A DNA stretch of 64,000 bases from Atrichornis clamosus (Eukaryota > Chordata > Aves > Passeriformes > Menuridae), in NCBI GenBank assembly GCA_013400975.1, contig WBMZ01004662.1, forward strand, positions 1-64,000. The letters run 5' to 3'. The notes beneath the pieces were generated by a model. The model saw nothing but the letters and a program-made list of their open reading frames with translations. It had not been told where the DNA came from and ran no database searches. A program made the translations under genes and the position numbers. Of the stretch, positions 12,090-23,060 are shown one piece after another. Numbering within the stretch: the stretch's first letter is position 1; the number at the start of each line of letters is the position of its first letter.

Positions 12090-12150
12090 TAGAGGTTGGA
12101 TTGGATGATCCCAGAGGTCTTTTCCAACCTATTTGGTTCTGTGGTCTTGT
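12090..12150 (+). repeat. Short CR1-like 3' end
   Basis: 'GAGGTTGGATTGGATGATCC' and 'CAGAGGTCTTTTCCAACCTA', then 'TTTGGTTCTGTGG', match the last 60 bases of a CR1 subfamily, ending in TTCTGTG-type terminal words. It is strongly 5'-truncated and lies just upstream of a second sense-oriented copy. Confidence 0.75.
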
Positions 12151-12205
12151 GGCAATCAAAAGGACGAGCACACGATTCTCCTGACAGAGGGGACAGATCC
12201 TAGAG

Positions 12206-12537
12206 AACATTCCAGTGCCTAAAGGGGCTCCAGACGAGCTGGAGAGGGGCTTGGGACAAGGGATGGAGGGACAGGACACAGGGAATGGCTTCTTATTAAC
12301 AGAGAGCAGAGTTAGATGGGATATTGGGAAGAAATTCTTGGCTGTGAAGGTGGGGAGGCCCTGGCACAGGTTGCCCAGAGAAGCTGTGGCTGCCCCATCC
12401 CTGGAAGTGTCCAAGGCCAGGTAGGACGGGGCTTGGAGCAACCTGGGATAGTGGAAGGTGTCCCTGCCCACGGCAGGGGGTGGAATGAGATGGTCTTTAA
12501 GGTCCCTTCCCACTCAAACCATTCTGGGATCCTATGG
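12206..12537 (+). repeat. CR1 LINE 3' portion
   Basis: One of the better preserved copies. It reads 'TTCCAGTGCCTAAAGGGGCT', 'GGACAAGGGATGGAGGGACA', 'GATGGGATATTGGGAAGAAA', 'GGCACAGGTTGCCCAGAGAA', 'GGGATAGTGGAAGGTGTCCC' and 'CATTCTGGGATCCTATGG'. The final words are a decayed ATTCTATG repeat. Any frame inside it is fortuitous, because this segment lies 3' of the CR1 coding region. Confidence 0.92.
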
Positions 12538-12834
12538 AGTGATGCTGGCTGAGCTCAGGTGACCTCTCCCATTTCCCTGAGCAGGGTTTGCAGGAAATCA
12601 TCCCTCACCGAATCCCTGGATCCCGGTGCAGGGAGGAATCCTGGATTCTCCCCGATGTGCCGAGCCATTCCCTGTGCCCCCAGCCAGCCGTGGCTGCTGC
12701 TGCTGGAAGGAGTTCAGGACTCATTTCCCCAAATAACTTCTCACTCAGCACCTACCTGCTCTCGGTACCAGCGATCTCCCACTTCAGACTCCGGGTAATT
12801 CTCAGGGAATTCTCAATTCCCGCACAGACAGCTC

Positions 12835-12878
12835 GTCTGTTCTGTTATTTATTCCTGTCTGTTCTGTTATTTATTCCA
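12835..12878. repeat. 22-bp direct tandem duplication
   Basis: Two adjacent copies of GTCTGTTCTGTTATTTATTC plus two bases differ at a single position. This is a recent local duplication of simple type with no known function. Confidence 0.85.
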
Positions 12879-13924
12879 TGTGATCCACCAAGAGTTAAGG
12901 CAGAAGAAAACATTTGGCTTTTGGTGGTTTCCAAAGCCTCATTACAGCTGAAATAAAGCAACCACTAAATCTTGTGTGGTTACAGAGGTCACTGCTGTTC
13001 TGGCACAGTGGCGCCAATCCCGAGGCAGGAATTTCATTTTCCTCCCAGGAAAAGTGTGCACAGGGTTGAAGGGATGACAAGGGGCTGCCTCGTGGGGACC
13101 ACAAGGGCTCTTTCATGCAGGAAGGCTCCAGTGTGTGCAGATCCCGAGCTATTCCCTGCTGGAGCAGGGACAACACTCCGTGTTTCCACCTCCCCACGGC
13201 CCCGTGGCTCCACTGGGGACTTCAGAGGGATTTGCCACCGGCTTTGAACCTTTCCTGGCTGTCCTGTGGAATAAGTAGGTATTCCTTGAGTGTCCACAGG
13301 GATGGAGCCGAGCCAGGAAAAGGCTGAGCCTTGTAATGGCATTTTTTGGAATGTCGGAAATGCTGGGAGTGCGTTTGGATACAGCGGTGCTGGATTGCCT
13401 CCCATTCCAATCCCTGTGGAATGGGAGCTGGGAGTCTGTCAGCTCCTCCAGAGGTGTCGGAGCATCCCTGATGCAGGAGAAGAGGAAAACTAAGGCTGGG
13501 AACCAGTGGCCAGAGGATTCCTGGCCCCAGCAGCGGCTGCATCCAGGGATTTGCGGTCTGGACGGAGAGGCTGAAGTTTGCAGGAACATTTCTTCCCAGG
13601 TGGAGCGTTCTAAGGGCTCCAGAGTGGATCACCCACAGCAAGGAGCTGAGATCTCGCCTTCCCACAGCGCAGGGAAGATGGGAGAGGACGGAGCGGGGCA
13701 TGGAGAGCCTGGCACTGCCATCCAGGGGGTGTTAGCACCGGCAGCACTTTGGATGCTGGAGATTCCCAACACAGCTGAAGGTTGGGAGAGTGGAGGCCGC
13801 CCACCCAACCTGCACAGCTCCTGGAGAGCTCCATCCAGGCGGAGATGCTCAGGGAAAAGACACGGAATAAATGAAACCCCCGGAAAGGCTGGAGCGGCCG
13901 TTCATTCACGTTTCCAACGGCCTT

Positions 13925-14345
13925 AATTCCATTTCTTACATCCCACGCCAATGAATCAACCCGAGCTGAATCGATGGCATTTGAGTTGTGAATGGAGAGG
14001 TCTGCTGAGGGTGGCTGAACTGATCTGCTCTAAATTCACACCTTTAATTAGCTGGAATTAATTTTCTCGAGTGTCGCCACGCGCAGACGGAGCCTGGGCT
14101 GATTTAAAAAGAAAATTCCAGCCCCGGCTTCATTCCATTCCCTTCTGTTCAGCAACGCCACCAGCACTGCAAATTCAATAAAGCTGATTTATTTAATAAG
14201 CGCTCTATAACAAATTAAATTAAACACGTTTAATACAAACAGATGATGCACCTCATTTAAATGTTGCCTTCTTAATTAAGCCCCAGCAATTGTGTTTTGC
14301 CCTTTTATTGGCTTCCCGGCGCAGCGTGGTTGTGAAGTCACTTAG
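13925..14345. promoter_or_regulatory. Candidate developmental enhancer-like AT-rich island
   Basis: A 420-base non-repetitive block is much richer in A/T than its flanks and crowded with homeodomain-type cores: 'CCTTTAATTAGCTGGAATTA', 'GATTTATTTAATAAGC', 'AAATTAAATTAAACACG' and 'CTTAATTAAGCC'. The 'CTGCAAATTCAATAAAG' segment is octamer-like. Birds keep many such conserved non-coding elements near developmental genes. Here the call is inference from composition; no alignment was possible. Confidence 0.35.
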
Positions 14346-14444
14346 CACACACTCAATTACTGCTCTCGGCTTGTACAGCTCCTTCTCCTCCATGTGGGCT
14401 TTCCAAGAGGGCTGCTTTATTCCCAGGGAAAGCAGGATGCCGTG

Positions 14445-14627
14445 CCAGGACACAGGGAATGGCTTCCCACTGACAGGGGGGCAGGGATAGGTGGGATATT
14501 GGGAAGGAATTGTTCCCTGTGAGGGTGCGGAGGCCCTGGAATGGTTTGCCCAGAGAAGCTGTGGCTGCCCCTGGATCCCTGGAAGTGTCCAAGGCCAGGT
14601 TGGACGGGGCTTGGAGCAAACTGGGAT
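14445..14627 (+). repeat. CR1 LINE 3' fragment, truncated at both ends
   Basis: CR1 sense sequence runs from 'GGACACAGGGAATGGCTTCC' to 'GGGGCTTGGAGCAAACTGGG' and then stops abruptly, so the last 80 or so bases of the usual 3' end are missing. It carries the 3-base length variant 'CTGCCCCTGGATCCCTGG', also found near 44.56 and 56.15 kb. Confidence 0.9.
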
Positions 14628-15080
14628 TCCTTGGGACACTGCAGTTGCTCAGGGTGAGGACCTGCCATAGCTGCAGGACATTCATCAGCTGCACAGCTAA
14701 TTAAGTTCTTGGCAGAGCAGCCTCTCTTCTTCAATCTATTCCCCTTCTTCCTGACTTTTTGTGGATTTCTGTGGTGTGTGAATGATCTCTTTAGGGAAAG
14801 GGAAGAAGAAGAAGGATGTGAGAATGCACATAGGCCTTAATCAGAATGGGAAAATAGGGATAAATATCATCACAGATGATGAGAGCTCCCAGGGGCCTGC
14901 AAAGGAGGGATAAAAGAATTATTCTGGAGTTTGGCAGGAATTCTGCTTTACATCTTCAGGATTCTTTACAAATCCCAGATAATCCCAATCCACAGCATCC
15001 CTGGAAAGGACAAACCCAATTTCTAGGTGGGATAAGTCATAAACCAGGAGAAGAAACCTGAGAGGTGTGGGACCAACCAT

Positions 15081-15215
15081 CCTTCCTTCCTCCTTCCTTC
15101 TTTCCTTCCCTCCTTCCTTCCTTCTTTCCTTCCTTCCTTCTTCCTTCCTTCCCTCTTCCCTTCCTTCCTTCCTCCCTTCCTTCCCTTCTCCCTTCCCTCC
15201 TTCCCTCCTTCCCTT
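15081..15215 (+). repeat. TTCC/CCTT microsatellite
   Basis: An imperfect tetranucleotide tract of pure C and T (135 bases), written on the other strand as GGAA. Mixed TTCC, TTTCC, TTCCC and CTTCC units show slippage. The lysine/arginine/glutamate/glycine-rich minus-strand frames across it are artefacts. Confidence 0.97.
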
Positions 15216-16498
15216 GGGATCCCCCTGGCAAAGTTTGGACACAAGGAGTAATTCATACCGGGAACGAGAGGCAAATGAACTATTCCTGAGGAGATGAAGG
15301 AAGAGGGAGAAGATGACCTGGAAGTTTTGATTCCTTGCCCCGGGAGATCAGCATTCCTCCATGGGCATCCCTATCCCATGAGGAGAAAGCCATGAGGATG
15401 AAACAGCCATTACAAAACTGAGAAAAACACCGTGATTTTCCCATCCAGCTCCTCTTCCCTCTCCAGCTTCCCTGGATGGGAGCAGCCACGAGGTGCCCTC
15501 AATGTCGAGGTGGGATTTCTCTGTTATCCCCTCAGACCACAGGGCTGGGAGAGCACACGGAGTAATTAATTTTGACTTACAGAAGCTGTATTAAATTGGA
15601 TAGAAATGGGTGAAAATAGGATTAGGAAGGGAGTTTAGCCAAGAGCAAACAGAATTAAAGCTCTCTGAGAGCAGGTCAACACAGCTGATGGCAGTGATGC
15701 GATGAAAGGAGACAGCCTGGGACATTTTTGAGGGCTGGTGTAATGGCAGAGATTGGAACCCGCCTGGTACCCGGCTGGATGGGGAGAATTAAAAACCAAA
15801 AAGTCGTTTTTTCTTGTTGTTCTGCTTGCACTTCTGGCTGCTCTATCTGCTCGGGGCTTTCAAGGATTAATTTGGGAACAATTGTGCAGAACAAGCAGGA
15901 GTCTCCCTAAAGCCCGGCTGATATAAAAGTGTGCAGGGCTTTCAACACATGCCCCGAAATCTAATTAGGATGGGATTATGCTTGTCACAAATCATCAGAA
16001 ATGGAAGGATCCTGAAGGGGAAGACCAGCTCCTTCCCTGAAATGCTTTTCACAGAGCCTCAGGACAAACCAGGCTCGGGGGGCCGGGGGCCACGTCTTCC
16101 GTGGGGAAAATTCCTGGGATTCCACTGGTGACAGTCCCCATCCACTGTCAGGGAAATGCTTGGACTTGGGTCTGGCTTAGCGCAGTGCTGCTGCAGGGAA
16201 CAAGGAGCCACTGCTGCGGCTGGGCTCAATCTGGAAATGAATCTGGAAATGGGCTTGACCTCCCTGACACAGCTGCTAAAAGCCCTGAATTCACTTCCCA
16301 TCCCTCCGCTTGATTCCAACAGAAATCCTGAGGACTAAACAAGTCCTTGCCATTGAGTCAGTCCTTGTCTATCCCAAAGGCGCCCAAACCCTGAATTTGC
16401 TGAAGTCAGTCTCTAAAACACAAATGCCCAACCTCTGTACAGGGTTTTTCAGCCTCACCCACCAAGGACTTTGGCTGACAGTAACTGCTGGGCACAGA

Positions 16499-16656
16499 GC
16501 TTTACACCCCCCTCTCCCTGGCTTTACATCCCCCCTCCCTGGCTGGATATCCCTCTCTCCCTGGCTTTACATCCCCCCTCCCTGGCTGGATATCCCTCTC
16601 TCCCTGGCTGCATATCCCCCTCTCCCTGGCGTTACATCCCCCTCTCCCTGGCTTTA
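16499..16656 (+). repeat. 21/22-bp minisatellite with 43-bp dimeric order
   Basis: About seven units begin with CCCTGGCT. Two variants alternate at first, 'CCCTGGCTTTACATCCCCCC' (21-bp unit) and 'CCCTGGCTGGATATCCCTCT' (22-bp unit), giving a 43-bp dimer repeated twice. Three related monomers follow. A partial unit precedes the first full one. Confidence 0.93.
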
Positions 16657-17373
16657 TTAACAGCACATCCATGGCAGGTCACAGCCGGAGGGTTCTCAGT
16701 GTGTCCAGCGGCTGCCGAATTCCCTTTCCACGTGGGAATCCAATTTCTGCAGCCGCCGCGAGCCTCACACAAAGACGAATTTCAGTTGTTTTCCCTGGGG
16801 TTTCCACGGTTGCTGGCACCGGATTGTGTCCTTGTTCTAAAGGAGATGCTCCACAAACGTCTTTCCTTTGGTCTGAGGTGGGACAGAACATTCCTGGGAA
16901 ACCTCAGGGATTGGCTGGAGGAGCAGAGCAATGTCCATGTGGGGCCACTGGCGTGGGTGGGCACAGCCACTGCCCCACGGGGCTGTCCCTCCACCCCTTC
17001 CCCATGGGAGTGGCAACAGCCCCCAGGGATCCCGGTGCTCGGACGAGGACAGGAACACAAGGGCAAAGCCGTGGCAGAAAGGCTTGGGAAAACAAACACC
17101 TTTAAAAACCCCTCTGGAAAGCAGCTCCCCAAAGCTGAGACAGGCAGAGCTCACGAGGAGCCCCCCGGGCTCCAACCTCCTCCATCAGGGCCTGTAATGC
17201 CAGCGTCTTTCCTTCCCCTGGTTCCTGAATAATTCTGCAGGTGTTCCATCACATCCCTGCCCGGGAGGATCGAAGCTGAGGCGCTGGCAGGCTCAGCACG
17301 GGTTGGGTTCTGCTCTGACCTCCCTGGGCAGCCCTGGGGAGGGGATCTGGGGGCAATTCCAGGTGGGAAGCTT

Positions 17374-17417
17374 GGGGACACTGTGGGGACAGCGTGGGGA
17401 CAGTGTGGGGACAGCAG
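17374..17417 (+). repeat. Short 11-bp tandem array
   Basis: Four consecutive 11-base units of the form GGGGACAGTGT, with changes in the last four bases. G-rich and short. Confidence 0.85.
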
Positions 17418-18502
17418 GGCTCTGCAATGTACCCCAAAAACCCCACGAGGCCCTCAGGGTTTGCTGTGGCCATGGAGCGCTGGCGTCCGGCTCAGCTCTC
17501 CCTCGCTGGCTGTTCCCACTGTTTTTTTCCAGGCAGGAATTCTGCCAGGCCTGGAGGCAGAGTCCTGGGGGCTGGGGCCAGGATTGTCCCAAAATTGCAC
17601 CAAGAGCAGAGTGAGGAGGGGGCCCGGGGTCGGCCAAGGCCCTCAGCCTGGTGGTCTCCACGCTCCACAGGCAGAGCAGGGATGTCCTGCACAGCACGGA
17701 TGCCCAGGAATATGTTGGACGGACCAAATGCTCCCCCGTGCTCAGAGTAATTTTCATCCCTCAAATTAAAACCTGGCCTCCATCGAGCCTGGCAGTGCAG
17801 AGGGGACGGTTTCCAGAATTCCCTGATTTTCCTCCATGTGCTGGTGCAGAGGGGCTCTTCCCAGGAGCAAACTGTGCTGAGGACACAAATCTCATCCACT
17901 TTTCCCAGCATTTTGGAAGCAGAGCCAGGTCCTCCCCCAGCATGGCACAGGACTCAGCCCTTTTTTTTAGCTGCAATGGAAGGGGAGGGAGTTAATTTGA
18001 TTTTTTCTCCCGGTTTGTTTTTTTTTTTGTCTCGTTGCTGCAAGGCAGTTTAGATCCCTGTCACTTTTCCTTCCTCTTCCCAGCTTTTTGCCTCCCCCTT
18101 CTCCTCGGAAGGTAACAGTATCTGCTGCTTAGCCATGCATTCCTTTCTAATAAGGTATTGTGCCTCTATTTATGCATCTTAGGTGCAGTCTGAGGCAGCT
18201 GCTGCTCTCCAGGGCCCTGGGTGAGGAGCAGAAAATTCAATTCAGTCTGGAATGTGCGGGTGCACTTGGACATCTGTGCCCAGCCAGGGGCTGCCCTTCC
18301 AGCCCTTCCCCTGGGAGCTTTTCCCAGCGGGATGATGCTCCTTGGGCTGCTCTGGCACGGGATGGGGGGGTCTGCTTGGGGTCCCACAGGTCCATCAGGA
18401 GCGTGGAGCCAGGATTTGGGGAGTTTTTCTGAGCTGGGGAGGTGTTTGCAGGGACCTGGCTCACCTGGGCAATCCCGCCCTGGTGTGATTGAGGAGGAAT
18501 TG

Positions 18503-18980
18503 GAATTACAGAGTGGTTTGGGTTGGGAGAGAACTTAAAGCCCATCCAGTGCCACCCCCTGTCATGGGCAGGGACACCTTCCGCTATCCCAGGGTGCTCC
18601 AAGTCCTATCCAACCTGGCCTTAGGCACTCCCCGGGATGGGGCAGCCACAGCTTCTCTGGGAATCTGTGCCAGGGCCTCCCCACCCTCACAGACAGGAAT
18701 TCCTTCCCAATATCCCACCTAACCCTGACCTCTGGCAGTGCGAAGCCATACCCCGTGTCCTGTCCCTCCATCCCTTGTCCCAGGTCCCTCTCCAGCTCTC
18801 CTGGCGCCCCTTTCGGCACTGGAAGGGGCTCTGAGCTCTCCCTGGATCCTTCCCTTCTCCAGGTGAACATTCCCAGCTCCCCCAACCTGGCTCCAGAGCA
18901 GAGGGGCTCCAGCCCTTGGAGCATTCCTGTGGCCTCCTCTGGACTTGCTCCAACCTATCCACGTCCTTCCCGTGCTTCCC
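18503..18980 (-). repeat. CR1 LINE 3' portion, minus strand (longest copy)
   Basis: The longest continuous CR1 3' segment here, reading backwards from 'GAGTGGTTTGGGTTGGGAGA' through 'GGCAGGGACACCTTCCGCTA', 'GGAATTCCTTCCCAATATCC', 'GGCACTGGAAGGGGCTCTGA', 'CCTTCCCTTCTCCAGGTGAA', to 'TTGCTCCAACCTATCCACG'. The upstream part contains the 'CTTCTCCAGG...AACA' section typical of CR1 just after the coding region. It is 5'-truncated. Confidence 0.9.
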
Positions 18981-21783
18981 TTCCTACACGTGGATGTAGA
19001 GAGATGCCTGTTCAAGCACAGTGAGGACGATGCTCCCGGATTTTTGCCCCGTGTGACGGATTGGGGATTTTGGCTGCTCCCAGCTGGCTGTGGGTGGGCG
19101 CAGGGCAGACGTCTGGACCCCAGCTCTGCCTGGCGTCCCCCCTGGCTGCACCACCCACCAGCGCCGCGACCAACACCACACGAGGACCCAGCTGGGCTGG
19201 GCTGGGATCGGGAATTTGAGCAGCTCTTTTGGGATGAAGCTGTTACGGACCCGACTGCTCGTCTGTGCCAACTTTCCCTAATGATTTTTAAAGCAATAAA
19301 TCCCTTTTCTGCACAGCAGCTTGTGCAGGATGGTTCCGTAGCTCAGCACTGGTTGATCCAGAGCGACTCTGCTTTGCTGTTTGGCTGCTCCCCAGGTGAA
19401 TATTCCAACCTCAGGAAAGCCAGTGGAATTTTTGCTGCTGACCTTCGTGTCTGTACACTGTCCTTCAGCTCCTACAAGGCCTCTGTTTCACCGAAAACAT
19501 GATTTTTTTTTTTTTTGAGCCAACCTGTGGTCGTGGCCTTTCCCCTGCCACATCCCGACGTGGTGCAGTTTTTTGGGAGGGATCCAGGGGGGCACCTGCA
19601 CAGGGAGAAGGGCACAGAGAGGCCCTGCGAGGGCAGGGCGACCCGGGGCTCATCAAGGAGCTAATTAATGGCCACGCTGCCGCCGTGGGAGCCCGGGGCT
19701 TGTCCTCCCCGCGGGCCAGGGCAGGGTGAGCAGGGCTCTGACATCAGCCCTTCCTCCCTGATTAGCTCTCGTTCAGCCCTCGCTAATGAGCCTGAACTCT
19801 GAACCCCCCGGAAAGGGGGGGCTCTGCCTCTCTCCGCGCTGATCCTGGCGGGATCTCCCTGGGATGCACGGGGTTATCTCCCTGCTTCCATCTGTGCTTC
19901 CCTTCCAGCCTAACGGAGCCCAGCCGGAGGAGCAGGGAGCGGTGGCCGGGCTGATGAATTAATTGCCCACTTCCAAAGGCTGCTCCAGCCTCCACCAGGA
20001 ACGGGCAGATAGCCCCCAGTAACCCCTTCAGCACCTGCCACTCCCCGGGAAGGGTTTTGAGATGTTCCAGAAGAACGGGATGAATCCAAGTTTGGGGCTG
20101 ACCTGCCCAGGGGATGCACGATCCTTTGGGAAGGGGTGGATTTGTGCGTTCTCCAGGGCATCCCTGTGATGCTGCAGCTCCTGGTGAGTCCCCGCCCCAG
20201 CTCTGGGCTACCTAATTCATGGGGGTGGCAACAAGAAGGGGACAGGGACTGTGGATGGGGTTACGGTGGTGTTCACGTGGGATGTTTTGCCACCCTGGGA
20301 TTGACATGGATGCTCTGGTTCCTCCCAAAAAATTGATTCTTTGTGGTCTTTCCAAATCCCCCCCCCCCGCCGAGTTTTCTTAAATACTGACTTTGAGGAG
20401 TGTTTTTGTTCATTTACAAACAAAATGCTGGGTTTGGGTGATAAATAAGATGCAGCTCAGCAATGAGCCTGATCTCCTTATTTTCCCAGGAATGGGGATT
20501 TTCCTCTGTGCCCATCAGCCGATGGAGACATTCCTGATGCCTGCCTTTTGTCCTTGGAATCGCAGGCTGCAGACACCAGTAGCAACAAGCAGGGAATTAC
20601 TGAGGTGTGCTGCGGATTCTCCATCACTTGAAGATTTTAACCCGAGGAGTTTTTTCCCAAAAAATCTGCTCCGGCTCACACGGGGCTCCTAAGCTCGGTG
20701 TGGAAAGGTATGTCCTGCATTCCCTGGGAAGTCAGACTTCAGGATCATAATGGCTCTGTCTGGCTGGATGGGAACAACATCCCAGGTGGGTTTTCCTCCT
20801 CTTTCATGTAGGAATATTCTCCGGGAAGGCTCGCAGTGGAGCTGAAAAGGCAGCTCAACACCAGAGCCACAACTGGGAATGGCTCAGGGGGGAAATCAAA
20901 GGGGAGACGTCTTTGTTGCCAACCCAGCTGCAGCTTCCTGCTCCGGCCACAAAATACCCCTGGAGGTGAGACCGTGTGCTTGGCCTTGCCTTGCTTCCCC
21001 AAAATAGGTGAATGATGGAATTGTGGGGTGAGGGAAAGGTGGAATTCCCAGAAATTATCATCCCGAGAAGAGCACAAAGAGAGTGTCTGTCCTCTGCCCC
21101 TCAGGTCCACGTGGGCAGGGAAGGAGAGGGCTTTCCTCCCCTGAGCACAGCTTATAACCAATGTTTGGATGGAATGGCACTCCTGTCCATCCGGAATCGT
21201 GCCTGTGAATGCCAGGGGAGTGATCTGGACCTCATCCAGGGTCAACAGACCTGTTTCCATCAGGATTATATTCCCCACAGTTCTCCTTTTTGCTCCCCCA
21301 GCCTTGTGATGCCCCAGAGCTCTTTATCCCCTCGGGGTTTTGGACGTGCCTGACGTGGATCTTGTGGCTCAGGCCACAATGGGCTCTTCTCCTAATTGAG
21401 GAATCAAATTAAATCTGTAGCCATAATGCTCATTTCACATAAAAACGTCACTCTATTCAGGGTGCAAAAGGGAAGAAGAAGCTCCAGCCCTTTCAGGTGT
21501 TTTGACAAGCAGCTCAGAGGACGTTGCTAATTTGTTATCCAACCTCATGAGTGACTGGGGGAGAACAATGGTGACATTTCAGCACAAACCACCCTCTTCC
21601 AGAAGAGCACTGACATTCCGGGAGGGAATTGCCTTATCTTTCAAAAGCTGAATTGTTCAGGTGCAGTGGCAGCAGGGGCAGCACAAAGTTGATTATTTCC
21701 ATTTACTTTGGTGGTGGGTGGACAAAACCTTGGGATTTCAAAACCAGCATCTGTGTCAGGGTGGGTGTGAAACACCAGGGAGA
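18981..21783. other. Unique non-coding DNA
   Basis: GC-rich unique sequence. It includes a poly-T run at about 19502-19516, a 6-bp C/G hairpin at 19804-19821 and a C run at about 20360-20368. A stretch at 21390-21700 is AT-richer and non-repetitive. No recognisable exon or RNA is seen. Confidence 0.5.
19804..19821. other. Small C6/G6 hairpin
   Basis: CCCCCC, a five-base loop GGAAA and GGGGGG form a short GC-only stem. In bacteria it would suggest a terminator, but in this context it is probably chance in GC-rich DNA. Confidence 0.4.
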
Positions 21784-22120
21784 GGTTTCCTGGGTTCCAG
21801 AGAACCTGCCCCAGGTCTGATCCTATTCAATCTTCTAATTAATGATCAGATTAATCTAATCAAGTGTATATTTAATAAATTAGGAGGTGACCCCTGTGCT
21901 GGAGGAACTGAGGACAGGTTGGAACTCCAAGTGCTCCCGACAAGACTGAGTGACCCCGAAATGAGATTAATGACAGGCACTGCAGGAATAATCCACGGGC
22001 ACTTGGGAAGGATGGAAAACCACGGGACAGGCAGGGGGCCTTCAGCAAACAGCCTGAAGGTTATTGGAGTTGAGCACAAGCTGGGTGTGAATCAAGAGCC
22101 TGGTGGAGGAATGAAGGGAT
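21784..22120 (+). pseudogene. Decayed CR1 reverse-transcriptase (ORF2) remnant
   Basis: The plus-strand frame beginning at 21661 contains 'PGLILFNLLINDQINLIKC' followed by 'IFNKLGGDP', then a 'GGTEDRLE' segment. This resembles the conserved LINE reverse-transcriptase stretch '(Q)GS-LGP-LFN-FINDL...KFADDTKL-GG...DLD-L'. The catalytic FADD motif is eroded to 'NKLGGD', so the fragment cannot be active. Further on, 'GVEHKLGVNQ' fits the region after the RT catalytic core. In CR1 this domain makes cDNA at the target site from its own RNA. This copy is older than the 3'-end fragments elsewhere, and no CR1 3' end follows directly. The match is by eye only; a chance resemblance is possible. Confidence 0.5.
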
Positions 22121-22634
22121 GAGGGGTGCCTGGCCTCAGGAAAAGGGAATTGGAAAAGCAGATGAGAGCAATCCTCAAACTACTGCTGCAAAAAAAAGAG
22201 AGGGAAGGATCGGTTCTCCACACGCTGGAGAAGGGAGGGCTTGGGTTTCAGTGAAAGGCTCAGACTGAAGCAATGCCACCAATCTCCTGGGGAAGTTTCC
22301 CTGCTTGGGGAGCACAAGGGGAGCTGGTCCTGCCTTTGGACAGAAGGGACCAACTCAGCCCTTCCCGGCTCCCGGGGCTGATGCCGTGGCAGCACCAGCA
22401 CCCGTTCCATGGGCAGGGAGTGGTGGGAGAGCCTCCGCCAGCCCTTGGTGTCAGGAGACTGAGGAGCTGCACCCAGAGGGCCCAGCAGAAACCTCAGCTC
22501 CATTCCTTTGGGACAGAAACAGTTTCTCCTTACAGCCAGGTATTTGTTAATCACCCGCCTTTGGCTCCCTGTGATTGTGTTACCCACGGAAAAGGGATCC
22601 ATGGAACGAGGCAGAGCCCGGGCAGCAGAGGACG

Positions 22635-23060
22635 GATAACATTTCAGTTTGCTTGTGTGCTAATCTCAATCCTCTTCTCCCAAATCCTCTTAACCCCTGG
22701 GTTTTTTTCAGCCACCTGTGCTTGTATCAAACATGACGAGCGCAGACCAAGCCCGAGCAGAGACATCTTCTCTGGCCGAGATCACGAGCCTGCTAAAATA
22801 TTTATGAACAGACTAAACGCTGATCATTTGATCTCCAAGTGTCTGCTTTGCTGCTCTGTTTCTTGCCCCCACCTATTGTCTCCTTGGGCATTGTCATTTG
22901 AAGTTTCTCTCGACTTTTCAGAGGGCTGTGACCAAGCAATCAGGGCTGTCATCACAGCAGAGCCTGGCTCTCGAGGCAGAAATCTCCCCACTGCTCCCTT
23001 TTCATTTCCTGGCTCAGCATCAGGGGAAGAGATTATGTGATCTGATAGGTAAAATTATCC
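22635..23060. promoter_or_regulatory. Candidate regulatory island
   Basis: Non-repetitive sequence with lower GC and balanced composition, containing 'GCTAAAATATTTATGAACAG', 'GATCATTTGATCTCC' and 'AGTTTCTCTCGACTTTTC'. An open frame crosses it but matches nothing. It resembles conserved non-coding DNA in texture; conservation has not been tested. Confidence 0.25.

Larger units (their letters stand above)
12538..14444. other. Unique non-coding DNA ending in an AT-rich island
   Basis: Unique sequence with a 22-bp direct duplication at 12835 and a marked drop in GC after 13.9 kb, described separately as a candidate regulatory island. Open frames in 13.0-13.9 kb exist in many registers and none carries a recognisable motif. 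Confidence 0.5.
14628..18502. other. Unique non-coding DNA with two simple-repeat blocks
   Basis: Contains the TTCC microsatellite, the 21/22-bp minisatellite and a short 11-bp array, each listed separately. Stretches at 15540-15960 and 18105-18195 are non-repetitive and AT-richer, with the latter reading 'GCCATGCATTCCTTTCTAAT'. The remainder is GC-rich with overlapping meaningless frames. No gene or RNA is recognised. Confidence 0.5.

Noticed and set aside
15023..15274. Lys/Arg/Glu/Gly-rich minus-strand frames
   Set aside because: They are translations of the TTCC microsatellite.
19804..19821. Rho-independent terminator-like hairpin
   Set aside because: No bacterial context, and no T run follows.
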